Positions 17,948-24,545 of a stretch of DNA of 64,000 nucleotides are shown piece after piece. How positions within the stretch are numbered: the stretch's first letter is position 1; every line of letters begins with the position of its first letter. The notes beneath the pieces were generated by a model, which ran no database searches, was not told where the DNA came from, and saw only the letters and a program-made list of their open reading frames with translations. Both the position numbers and the translations under genes were made by a program. The stretch is from Candidatus Bathyarchaeota archaeon (GTDB lineage: Archaea > Thermoproteota > Bathyarchaeia > Bathyarchaeales > Bathycorpusculaceae): the NCBI GenBank assembly GCA_003164295.1, contig PLTA01000039.1:50019-114018 (forward strand). The letters run 5' to 3'.

Positions 17948-18334
17948 TTAGCGGCAAAAAAGACAGTTTTCTGCCCATTCGGTAGGCATTTCTTTTTGGC
18001 AAAATGGACACATTAAGCCTTTTTCTCGGATAGCTGTGCATATTTGGCAGAAGAGTGTGAGGACTTCGGTTTTGTTGTTTGGATCTTTTATGAGTGAAGT
18101 TACCATTTGTTCTATAAGTGCTAAAACTTCGGATGATCCGTTTATTTCGAGCAGGTTTCCTCTTTCTTTGCTTATGTATCGGCTCACTGCTGATTGAGAT
18201 AATCCGAGGAGTTCTGCGGTTTGTTGCTCGTTGAGTCCATGTTTTTCAACGATTTGTCTTGCCATGATTGCTTTTACTGCTGGTAAAACGGTTTTTACTC
18301 CTACTTCGCACGGTAGTATCAAGTTGAGCACCAA
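17948..18334 (-). CDS. HTH regulator with C-terminal zinc-knuckle-like tail
   Basis: About 128 residues. A helix-turn-helix of the archaeal COG2522 type lies at residues 25-60 (KHGLNEQQTAELLGLSQSAV followed by SRY). A helical middle follows, and the protein ends with Cys-Pro-x-Cys and Cys-x2-Cys pairs (MCPFC, NCLFC), likely a small zinc site. Members of this group are predicted autoregulated transcription factors. The start is TTG 18334 or GTG 18331. A symmetrical TATA box lies 26-33 nt upstream, so the transcript is probably leaderless, and it shares the box with the divergent gene. A single such gene next to stress proteins could be their regulator; that is inference. Confidence 0.78.
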   Translation of the reverse strand: MVLNLILPCEVGVKTVLPAVKAIMARQIVEKHGLNEQQTAELLGLSQSAVSRYISKERGNLLEINGSSEVLALIEQMVTSLIKDPNNKTEVLTLFCQICTAIREKGLMCPFCQKEMPTEWAENCLFCR

Positions 18335-18359
18335 TTATGGATAAATTTGAGAGAAACTT

Positions 18360-18391
18360 ATTTAAATATGCCGATTGTCATAACTTATGAC
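18360..18391. promoter_or_regulatory. shared TATA box plus palindromic operator between divergent regulators
   Basis: ATTTAAAT (18360-18367) is self-complementary and lies about 26 nt from the first possible start codon of each divergent gene (TTG 18334 on minus, ATG 18387 on plus), the spacing of an archaeal TATA box for leaderless mRNA. GTCATA-ACT-TATGAC (18377-18391) is a perfect 6-bp inverted repeat that covers the predicted plus-strand transcription start, as a repressor site would. Confidence 0.55.
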
Positions 18392-19433
18392 GCGTGTCAT
18401 GATGAGGGATCAACCACCAAATAATCATCCGACACAAACAATCGCACACAGCTACCCGATAGGGCATACGTCAGGAAGAATAAAAATGGGCAATGTCCAA
18501 ATACCAACCCAAAAAACAGAAAACAAACGTGATTTAGTTGGAATGTTGAAAACACTTGACTCTGAGTGCCGAAACTGCGCTCCGACATCACCCTTGCAAT
18601 GCATAAACAGGTGTCAAGTATACCAACTTAAAAATGAGTTAAGAAAACTTCGGGAAACAATGGATAATCCAAACTACATAAAAGAACTTTTCAATGTGCT
18701 AAAAAACGAGACAAGACTTCACATTTTACAAGCAATTGTAAATGGCCGATACTCTGTGAGCCAATTGCAGCAAGAACTCAAAAAAACTGGACACAGCCAC
18801 AGCCAAGATACAATAAGCGAAGAATACCTGCGTCCATTAATGTCAGTTGGGCTTGCTACGGAAGCACGAGACGAATATCACGCAACGACATTTGGCGGTC
18901 GCTTAACAGAATGTATAGGAGTTTTTCCTGAATTCATAGAAATGTTACCTGCTCATTCTGAATGTTACGAAGAAACATTATTACAATGTTTGCTTTCTGG
19001 ACCAAAAACTTTTGAGGAAATTGAGATACTTATCCCGCCAAAAATCGCTTCACGCATACTTAAGCGCTTACGATCAACCAATTTAATAGAAACTCCAACC
19101 GAGAGAGATTACATATTTTTCTTTAAATCAAAACGTGATTCAGCCAAAGAAAACTTATCATCAACAGAACAAAAAATTTATGAAACCATCGCTAACGAAG
19201 GAATCTCAGCTGGAAAACTTGCAAAAGAAACAAAAATCTCCATGCGAAGAACCTACAAGTACCTAAGAGGATTGAAAGGGAAAAAACTAGTTTTCATCAG
19301 AAAAACACCAAAAGCTTATGCGTTAACCTGCAAAGGTGCAATGTTAGCATCAGTGCTACAGGGGCTCCAGCAAATTGTAGAAGAAACATGGAGCTCTTCC
19401 CAGCATGTTGTGAATGACAACGTAAACTCTTAG
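18387..19433 (+). CDS. two-winged-helix archaeal transcriptional regulator
   Basis: Up to 348 residues. After an unstructured N-terminus, a Cys motif (CRNC...CINRC, residues 52-72) opens a helical segment, then an ArsR-like winged helix (about residues 95-170; LFNVLKNETRLHILQAIV) and, after a middle domain, a second winged helix (about 255-330; SAGKLAKETKISMRRTYKYL). This pattern recurs in an archaeal regulator family whose Cys residues may bind metal or sense redox state. ATG 18387 would be leaderless from the TATA box at 18360; ATG 18399 or ATG 18486 are alternatives. It diverges from another regulator across a shared promoter. Confidence 0.77.
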   Translation: MTRVMMRDQPPNNHPTQTIAHSYPIGHTSGRIKMGNVQIPTQKTENKRDLVGMLKTLDSECRNCAPTSPLQCINRCQVYQLKNELRKLRETMDNPNYIKELFNVLKNETRLHILQAIVNGRYSVSQLQQELKKTGHSHSQDTISEEYLRPLMSVGLATEARDEYHATTFGGRLTECIGVFPEFIEMLPAHSECYEETLLQCLLSGPKTFEEIEILIPPKIASRILKRLRSTNLIETPTERDYIFFFKSKRDSAKENLSSTEQKIYETIANEGISAGKLAKETKISMRRTYKYLRGLKGKKLVFIRKTPKAYALTCKGAMLASVLQGLQQIVEETWSSSQHVVNDNVNS

Positions 19434-19462
19434 CAAACTGAGATTTATTCTATTTTTATTTT

Positions 19463-19945
19463 TTATCCTCCACCAGGCGCGCCATGGAAAGGAGCGTTTT
19501 CCCAGAGAAGTTTCCACCAATCTTCCTCAGTAATTGTTTCGCCTTTGACAATTATTTCTAAAACCATTTTTAACATTTCGTGGTGCCTTTTCTCATCAGC
19601 CAATATTGAGTTCAAGAGAAAAACAACTTTCTTATCTTCAATTTTGGGAATCATGGTTTCAAGCTTAATGATCAATTTAGATTCTATTTCAATATGCTTT
19701 TCTACAAGGGCTTTATGTTCGTCAAGATGTTCCTGTGTTAACGCTGTGGAAGAACTAGTTAATAGTGTAACAGCAGCCATGTAGAGTTCCGCATGTTTTA
19801 TCGAGTCAAGTGAAACTCCCTTCAGAACCCCTTTAACAGCAGGATTTTTCATGTTAGACAATGGTTTTTGAAGGGAAGCGACTATTTCTTTTTCAACGGT
19901 TATTTGATTTTTTAGAAATTCTAGAAGATCTTTTTGTTTTTCCAT
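19463..19945 (-). CDS. ferritin-like diiron-type four-helix protein
   Basis: About 160 residues, nearly all helical. Potential diiron ligands lie in the usual places: Glu in TVEKEIVAS, Glu in HAELYMAAV with the preceding His, Glu and His around KHIEIESKL, and Glu-x2-His-His in DEKRHHEML. It belongs to the broad ferritin/rubrerythrin-like superfamily without a rubredoxin domain, so it could store iron or act as a peroxidase; a precise role cannot be read from the sequence. A Gly-Gly-Gly tail ends it. A flavodoxin gene lies 23 nt upstream on the same strand and could be cotranscribed with it. Confidence 0.75.
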   Translation of the reverse strand: MEKQKDLLEFLKNQITVEKEIVASLQKPLSNMKNPAVKGVLKGVSLDSIKHAELYMAAVTLLTSSSTALTQEHLDEHKALVEKHIEIESKLIIKLETMIPKIEDKKVVFLLNSILADEKRHHEMLKMVLEIIVKGETITEEDWWKLLWENAPFHGAPGGG

Positions 19946-19968
19946 AGTTTTTTCCTTCTTGGGTTATG

Positions 19969-20409
19969 TTAAATCCTATTCATCAAGTTTTCGGAAACCT
20001 TTTTCCCCAGTTCTCTACAAGCGTCGAGCGTTTTTTCGTCAGGAACATATTTCGCAAGTATAGGAGATTCGACCTGCATTTCAAACCTATTTTTCATTAT
20101 TTCCAAAATAAGCTTAGGCGCTTCACCGCTCCATCCGTAAGAACCAAACGCTGCACCTATTTTGCCCTTCAAAGTTATACCCTGTACCGCAGCCTCTTCG
20201 AAAAGCTTTTTGAAATCCATAGGCATCTCATGATGATAAGTTGGTGTCCCCACAATTATTGCATCAAATAAATTAAGTTCTTTGGGTTCAACATGAAAAG
20301 TTAATTCTACCTCAACTTTATCGCTGATTTGTGCACCCTTAGCTACAGCTGAAGCCATTCTTTCAGTATTCCCAGTTCTACTATAATATAAAACAAGAAC
20401 TTTTTTCAT
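19969..20409 (-). CDS. flavodoxin
   Basis: A 146-148 residue flavodoxin-fold protein with the FMN-phosphate loop YYSRTGNTERMA at the N-terminus, a PTYHHEMP loop, and the Ser-Tyr-Gly-Trp-Ser-Gly loop that packs on the flavin. It resembles the C-terminal domain of the flavodiiron protein in this window, with the same VPDE motif near the end, but is free-standing. It carries one or two electrons at low potential between ferredoxin-type donors and acceptors; the partner is unknown. Two ATG codons (20415, 20409) are equally possible starts. It is followed by the ferritin-like gene. Confidence 0.9.
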   Translation of the reverse strand: MKKVLVLYYSRTGNTERMASAVAKGAQISDKVEVELTFHVEPKELNLFDAIIVGTPTYHHEMPMDFKKLFEEAAVQGITLKGKIGAAFGSYGWSGEAPKLILEIMKNRFEMQVESPILAKYVPDEKTLDACRELGKKVSENLMNRI

Positions 20410-20498
20410 AAACATACTTGGATTTCAGGTTATTTCAATATTTTGTTTTAAAAATAAATACTAAATTAGAAATAATATGAGAAAATAAATAAACTTGT

Positions 20499-20756
20499 TT
20501 AGGCACGTGTTCTTGCTTTTCTTCGTTCACGTTGCCCGACTTTTTCAGAGAGCCTTCCATTGCCTCTGCTTTCCCCGCCTTTCTTCCCTATTTCCCTGTA
20601 GAATTCTGTTCCGCGTTCCTCCGCCACTTTTTGGCCGCCTTTGCGACCTATTTCTCTAAAGAATTCTGATCCTCGTTCTCGCGCTACTTTTTGTCCACCT
20701 TTTCTGCCGGCTTCTTCACGAGTCATTTTTCTTTTTTCTTCGCTTTTATCTGTCAA
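20499..20756 (-). CDS. KGG-repeat stress-type protein 1
   Basis: An 85-residue, very hydrophilic, Arg/Lys/Glu/Gly-rich protein with three copies of a roughly 20-residue unit that ends in Gly-Arg-Lys-Gly-Gly or Gly-Lys-Lys-Gly-Gly, then an arginine-rich tail. This is the stress-induced KGG motif of bacterial GsiB-like and fungal Con-10-like proteins, predicted to be disordered and linked to desiccation or general stress. The start is TTG 20756 with GGAGGTGAG nearby. It is the most downstream of five paralogues on the same strand between 20.5 and 22.7 kb. A weaker copy of the cluster's upstream motif lies at about 20827-20845. Confidence 0.85.
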   Translation of the reverse strand: MTDKSEEKRKMTREEAGRKGGQKVARERGSEFFREIGRKGGQKVAEERGTEFYREIGKKGGESRGNGRLSEKVGQRERRKARTRA

Positions 20757-20951
20757 GAATTATCTCACCTCCAAAGTTTTCTAAAAATGCATTAATTTGT
20801 CTTGTTAATTATTCCAAGAATAGCCCTTAAGCGTATGTGATTATCGAGAAACAATCACAGACAAGAGAGCTAAAGCTCACTTTTCCATTTTCATTTTTTA
20901 TGCATTTTTAATGTAAAAACTGAAAATAGGGAAAACGAAAATGCTCATTGC

Positions 20952-21236
20952 CTATTCTATTTTGCCGATCTCTTTTGTAATGTCAATTGGCGATGTGTAG
21001 GTCTTGTTTGGTAGTTTGACTAATAACTCCATAACATTGCCGGGAGCATCTTTTTTCTGAGCGTTGTCGATTAGCTTGTATCTTTCAGCTGGATAATGAA
21101 TGCCACCTAGAAATTTTTCTACTATAGCTGGGCTGACGTGACCAGATTTCCGGTTTTTGTTTATATATTGACGTCTTTCTCCTCTACCTTCACCTATTTT
21201 TTTGGGCTTTGTTACTTGGATGCTTTGTTTATTCGT
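20952..21236 (-). CDS. DUF2795 protein with apparent ACG start
   Basis: The frame encodes 94 residues. After a basic N-terminal 30 residues comes a DUF2795 domain: SPAIVEKFLGGIHYPAERYK, a helix ending in DAPGNVMELLVKLPN, and a final TSPIDITKEIGKIE helix. DUF2795 domains are often found with stress proteins; their role is unknown. No ATG, GTG or TTG occurs upstream of residue 69, but an ACG at 21236-21234 lies 6-7 nt after a perfect GGAGGTGA identical to the ribosome binding sites of the neighbouring KGG genes. The next KGG gene upstream ends 65 nt away, so the two may share a transcript. The start could be a genuine ACG, or ATG with a sequence error. Confidence 0.8.
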   Translation of the reverse strand, partial: TNKQSIQVTKPKKIGEGRGERRQYINKNRKSGHVSPAIVEKFLGGIHYPAERYKLIDNAQKKDAPGNVMELLVKLPNKTYTSPIDITKEIGKIE

Positions 21237-21301
21237 TTCCTTTCACCTCCAAGATTTCTTAAAAGTAATTTTTTAGAAAAAACTGTTAAGTAATTATCGC
21301 T

Positions 21302-21469
21302 TTATTCTTCTTCGTGCGCTTTTCCTTCTTGAATTAGCCTGCGAACCTTTTGTCCACCTTTGCTACCAATTTTACTGTAAAATTCGGGACCATGGGTCTG
21401 AGCTGTTTTTTCGCCTCCCATGCGTCCAGCTTCTTCAACAGTCATCTTTCCCTTTCGCCTTTCACTCAT
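21302..21469 (-). CDS. KGG-repeat stress-type protein 2
   Basis: A 55-residue paralogue of the KGG family. It starts with MSERRKGKMTVEEAGRMGGE, contains a second unit ending SKIGSKGG, and ends in the shared tail (RRLIQEGKAHEEE). A longer frame exists upstream, but ATG 21469 sits 4 nt after GGAGGTGA, as in its neighbours, and matches their N-termini. An 8-bp inverted repeat lies about 50 nt upstream. The DUF2795 gene follows. Like the others it should be a soluble, disordered, highly charged protein. Confidence 0.85.
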   Translation of the reverse strand: MSERRKGKMTVEEAGRMGGEKTAQTHGPEFYSKIGSKGGQKVRRLIQEGKAHEEE

Positions 21470-21516
21470 AAATTCACCTCCAAAAATAACGTCAAAATCA
21501 CAAAATTGACCGTTTA

Positions 21517-21534
21517 TTCCTAATAAATTAGGAA
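21517..21534. promoter_or_regulatory. perfect inverted repeat upstream of KGG gene 2
   Basis: TTCCTAAT and ATTAGGAA, 8-bp arms with an AA spacer, 48-65 nt before the ATG of KGG gene 2, in the expected TATA/operator zone. No copy was seen before the other KGG genes. Confidence 0.4.
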
Positions 21535-21604
21535 ACATGCCAAACTTAACCAACTCATTGCTTACCGAAAATTAGCACAATTACAAGATGAAAATAGTTT
21601 TTGT

Positions 21605-21856
21605 TTATTCCTCCTCATATTGTTTTCCAGCTTGAATTAACCTTCGAACTCTTTGGCCACCTTTGTGACCAGCCTCTTCTAAGCTTGTTTTTCCTCGAGC
21701 TTCAAATGAACCTTCATGTTGCTTGGCACGTTGGGAACCGCCTTTGCTACCGATTTCACTATAAAACTCGGGACCATGAGTCTCAGCTGTTTTTTCTCCA
21801 CCTCTACGACCCGCCTCTTCAACAGTCATCTTGCCCTTTCTTCTATATTCACTCAA
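21605..21856 (-). CDS. KGG-repeat stress-type protein 3
   Basis: An 83-residue KGG paralogue. Order of units: GKMTVEEAGRRGGEK, PEFYSEIGSKGG, a QRAKQHEGSFEARGKTSLEE linker, AGHKGGQ, and the RRLIQAGK tail with acidic end. The start is TTG 21856 (giving MSEYRRKGKM), since the longer frame from 21871 merely translates the GGAGGTGA ribosome binding site. A 20-nt motif shared with KGG gene 5 lies about 77 nt upstream. The linker plus second KGG unit is nearly identical to that of gene 5, so the two are recent duplicates. Confidence 0.86.
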   Translation of the reverse strand: MSEYRRKGKMTVEEAGRRGGEKTAETHGPEFYSEIGSKGGSQRAKQHEGSFEARGKTSLEEAGHKGGQRVRRLIQAGKQYEEE

Positions 21857-21932
21857 CAAATTCACCTCCAAAAAATCCTTATCGCTTCTTTCCTGCCTTA
21901 AGGCTTTTCAAATTTTCTAGCCTAAACATAGT

Positions 21933-21952
21933 TCATAAACATATGTGGCTGT
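21933..21952 (-). promoter_or_regulatory. KGG upstream motif, copy A
   Basis: On minus the site reads ACAGCCACATATGTTTATGA. It matches copy B before KGG gene 5 at 18 of 20 positions and sits 77-96 nt before the KGG gene 3 start. It contains a TATA-like ATGTTTATG, so it may combine a promoter with a regulator site. Confidence 0.5.
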
Positions 21953-22057
21953 CTTTGTACAATAACAATTAAAAAAAAATTATCTAAACTCATAACTATA
22001 TTACCGATAAATGCAGCCCAACGTTGACTCAAAATTGAAAAGAAGCTTCAGCTTTAC

Positions 22058-22246
22058 CTATCTTTCTTCATATTCTTTTCCTTCCTGAACAAGCTTACGT
22101 ACTCTTTGCCCGCCTTTTGGTCCACCGATCTTTCCGCCTTTGCGTCCTATTTCACTGTAGAATTCTTCGCCATGAGTTTGAGCAGTTCTCAATCCGCCTT
22201 TTCTCCCAGCTTCCTCAACGGTCATTTTACCTTTTCTTTCCGACAA
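22058..22246 (-). CDS. KGG-repeat stress-type protein 4
   Basis: A 62-residue KGG paralogue with GKMTVEEAGRKGGL, EEFYSEIGRKGG, an extra KIGGPKGG step, and the RKLVQEGK tail ending in Glu-Glu-Arg. The start is TTG 22246 (MSERKGKM), placed 6-7 nt after GGAGGTGA; the upstream Met at 22273 is before the ribosome binding site. It lies between genes 3 and 5 with only 88 nt to gene 5, and lacks the 20-nt upstream motif, so it may be read from the gene 5 promoter. Confidence 0.85.
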   Translation of the reverse strand: MSERKGKMTVEEAGRKGGLRTAQTHGEEFYSEIGRKGGKIGGPKGGQRVRKLVQEGKEYEER

Positions 22247-22334
22247 AAATTTCACCTCCTTTAAAAACCGCAAAAAATAGGATAAAAGAAAGGGAATTTA
22301 CCCTTGGTTTAAAAAACAATAGAAAACTAAGACT

Positions 22335-22652
22335 CTATTCTTCTTCGTGTTCTTTTCCGGCTTGGATCAGTTTCCGGACTCTTTGTCCTCCTCTATGACC
22401 TGCTTCTTCTAGGCTTGTTTTTCCTCTTGCTTCGGTTGAGCCTTCATGTTGCTTAGCACGTTCAGAACCACCTTTGCTACCGATTTCACTATAAAATTCG
22501 GGACCGCGTTCTTGAGAAACTTTTTCTCCGCCTTTACGGCCTATTTCCTCGTAAAATTCTTTCCCATGAGTCGAAGCGGTTTTTTCTCCACCTTTTCTTC
22601 CTGCTTCAGCGACAGTCATTTTTCCTTTTTTATTTTCATCACGCGTGCTCAA
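22335..22652 (-). CDS. KGG-repeat stress-type protein 5
   Basis: The longest KGG paralogue, 105 residues, with five KGG or HRGG units: AGRKGGEKTA, EIGRKGGEKV, EIGSKGGSER, AGHRGGQRV and the RKLIQAGK tail. Start TTG 22652 with GGAGGTGA upstream. It is the first gene of the cluster in the direction of transcription and has copy B of the upstream motif 61-80 nt before the start. The internal repeat pattern suggests growth by tandem duplication of a 20-residue unit. Confidence 0.87.
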   Translation of the reverse strand: MSTRDENKKGKMTVAEAGRKGGEKTASTHGKEFYEEIGRKGGEKVSQERGPEFYSEIGSKGGSERAKQHEGSTEARGKTSLEEAGHRGGQRVRKLIQAGKEHEEE

Positions 22653-22712
22653 AACTATTCACCTCCGCAAAAAACTTCGGAAAAGTCAACATGAATAGTG
22701 CCGATTTACCAC

Positions 22713-22732
22713 TCATAAACTTATGTGACTGT
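22713..22732 (-). promoter_or_regulatory. KGG upstream motif, copy B
   Basis: On minus the site reads ACAGTCACATAAGTTTATGA, 61-80 nt before the KGG gene 5 start. It differs from copy A at two positions. A weaker relative (TCACATACG core) precedes KGG gene 1 at about 20827-20845. Confidence 0.5.
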
Positions 22733-22890
22733 ATTATTGCTGTAACATACAAACTAAGCCCTATATTATTTCAAATATATGAACAAATAAACGAAAATCG
22801 ATAAATTTGGAATTGTTATTTATCTATTTCACATTATAAGTTAATTTAAATATGGCCCAAATGTCAATTTATAATCATTGGTTTACCTGA

Positions 22891-24369
22891 ATGAAAGTAC
22901 TTCTCATTAATCCGCCTCAAACGTTTTATCCAGGTTCAGACTTGCCAGCGGGCAATTTACCGTTGGGTTTGATGTATATAGCGGCGGTTCTTGAAAAGTC
23001 AGGTTACAAAACAGAGATTTTGGACGCTTTCATGACAGATGCCCCCTTCAAAAAAGAAGGAAAAACCACAACCGTTGGCATGCCTATTGACCTGATAAAG
23101 TTACAAATTCAAGAGCGCAAACCAGATATTGTTGGAGTAGCGGGGCCCTTTACTTGCCAAATCGAACATGCACTCAAAATAAGCAGTCTTGCCAAATCTG
23201 TTGACTCAAGCATTTTAACTGTTGTCGGTGGTCCGCATGTTACTGTGATGCCAAAAGAGTTTCTTGAGGTAGCAAAAGATGTTGATATTGCTGTCACAGG
23301 TGAAGGCGAATATGGTATGCTTGACATCGCCCAGTACTTTGAAGGCAAAAAAAAGTTACCTGATATTTTAGGCATCGCTTATCGTAAAAATGGAGAAGTC
23401 GCAGTAAATTCACATAGACCGTTTATTACAAACATGGATGAGTTGCCCTACCCAGCCTATGACCACGTTAACATAGAGAAATATCTAAGTCCCAACAAAA
23501 TAGGTTACCGAAGCTTCCGCAACAGGGCAATATCGATGATTACCAGCCGAGGGTGCCCCTTTAATTGCTGTTTCTGTTCAGTTCATCTACATATGGGTAG
23601 AGGATTTAGAGCAAATTCTGCAAATTACGTATTAAATCACATTCAATACGTCGTAGAAAAATTTAATGTTAAAAATATTTTTTTCGAAGACGACAACCTT
23701 ACTTTTGATTTAGAAAGGTTCGAAAAGATTTGCGACGGCTTAATTGAGAAGAAAATTAAGATTGGTTGGGAAACGCCAAACGGTGTCAGAGCAGACTGCT
23801 TAAACTTGAATTTGCTTAAAAAAATGAAAAAATCAGGCTGCCAAAGCGTCTTTTTTGGAGTAGAATCAGGCGATCAACAAATTTTAAGCAATGTAATCTG
23901 TAAAAGCCTTGACTTAAACCGAGTAGTGGAAGTTGCGAAAATTTGTAAAGATATCGGTTTAAAAACCGGCGGTTTCTACATTATTGGTTTCCCTGGAGAA
24001 AAAAAAGAAAACATGCAGAAAACAGTCGATTTTGCTTTAAAGCTTAAACGTGATTACGATGTGGGAATGCACCTTTTCGCTGCCACTCCATCTTATGGCA
24101 CAAAATTGTATGAAGAGTGCAAGTCCAAAGGTTACATTAAAGAAGATTTAAGTTGGAACTCCTTTGCTGAAGCGCGTCAAGCAAAAGGTGTGCCATTAAT
24201 TTCTACAGAGGATTTTACCGCTGAAGAAGTGAAGGAGATTGCAGCTAAAGCACTTGAGAAATACAAGAAATTATCTTTATTAAATCATATTAAAAATCCC
24301 GGTAAAACATTAAAGACTGCGTTTGATCAGCCTCAACTGATTTTAAAATATATCAAAAATTTGCGGTAG
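22891..24369 (+). CDS. B12-binding-domain radical SAM enzyme (BchE-like superfamily)
   Basis: A 492-residue protein with an N-terminal cobalamin-binding Rossmann domain (about residues 1-150; PPQTFYPG, VGVAGPFTC and VVGGPHVTVMP loops), a radical SAM core with Cys-x3-Cys-x2-Cys in SRGCPFNCCFCSVH (near residue 220), and a helical C-terminal domain. Such enzymes use B12 plus SAM for methylation, ring formation or oxidative chemistry on unreactive carbon; the substrate here is unknown and no pathway partner is adjacent. TATA-like TTTAAATAT (22845-22853) and TTTATAAT near 22866 precede the ATG, and there is no ribosome binding site, so it is probably nearly leaderless. Confidence 0.87.
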   Translation: MKVLLINPPQTFYPGSDLPAGNLPLGLMYIAAVLEKSGYKTEILDAFMTDAPFKKEGKTTTVGMPIDLIKLQIQERKPDIVGVAGPFTCQIEHALKISSLAKSVDSSILTVVGGPHVTVMPKEFLEVAKDVDIAVTGEGEYGMLDIAQYFEGKKKLPDILGIAYRKNGEVAVNSHRPFITNMDELPYPAYDHVNIEKYLSPNKIGYRSFRNRAISMITSRGCPFNCCFCSVHLHMGRGFRANSANYVLNHIQYVVEKFNVKNIFFEDDNLTFDLERFEKICDGLIEKKIKIGWETPNGVRADCLNLNLLKKMKKSGCQSVFFGVESGDQQILSNVICKSLDLNRVVEVAKICKDIGLKTGGFYIIGFPGEKKENMQKTVDFALKLKRDYDVGMHLFAATPSYGTKLYEECKSKGYIKEDLSWNSFAEARQAKGVPLISTEDFTAEEVKEIAAKALEKYKKLSLLNHIKNPGKTLKTAFDQPQLILKYIKNLR

Positions 24370-24545
24370 AAAGAAACAAATTTGACTTCACCAAAAAACG
24401 AAAGACAAAGTAATTATCTACCGACCCAAAGTGTATGATTACAAGACATTTTAAGTGTAGCTAAATTTAGGTTCGTACCTTTGATTCTTGGATTTCAATT
24501 AATTTAATATTCTATTTTAATATGAGCTGTGAGGTAAGGATGGCA

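Noticed and set aside
20499..22652. CRISPR or direct-repeat array, because of the regular repeated DNA
   Set aside because: The repeats are coding (KGG units) with codon-level variation and no equal spacers; no cas genes are present.
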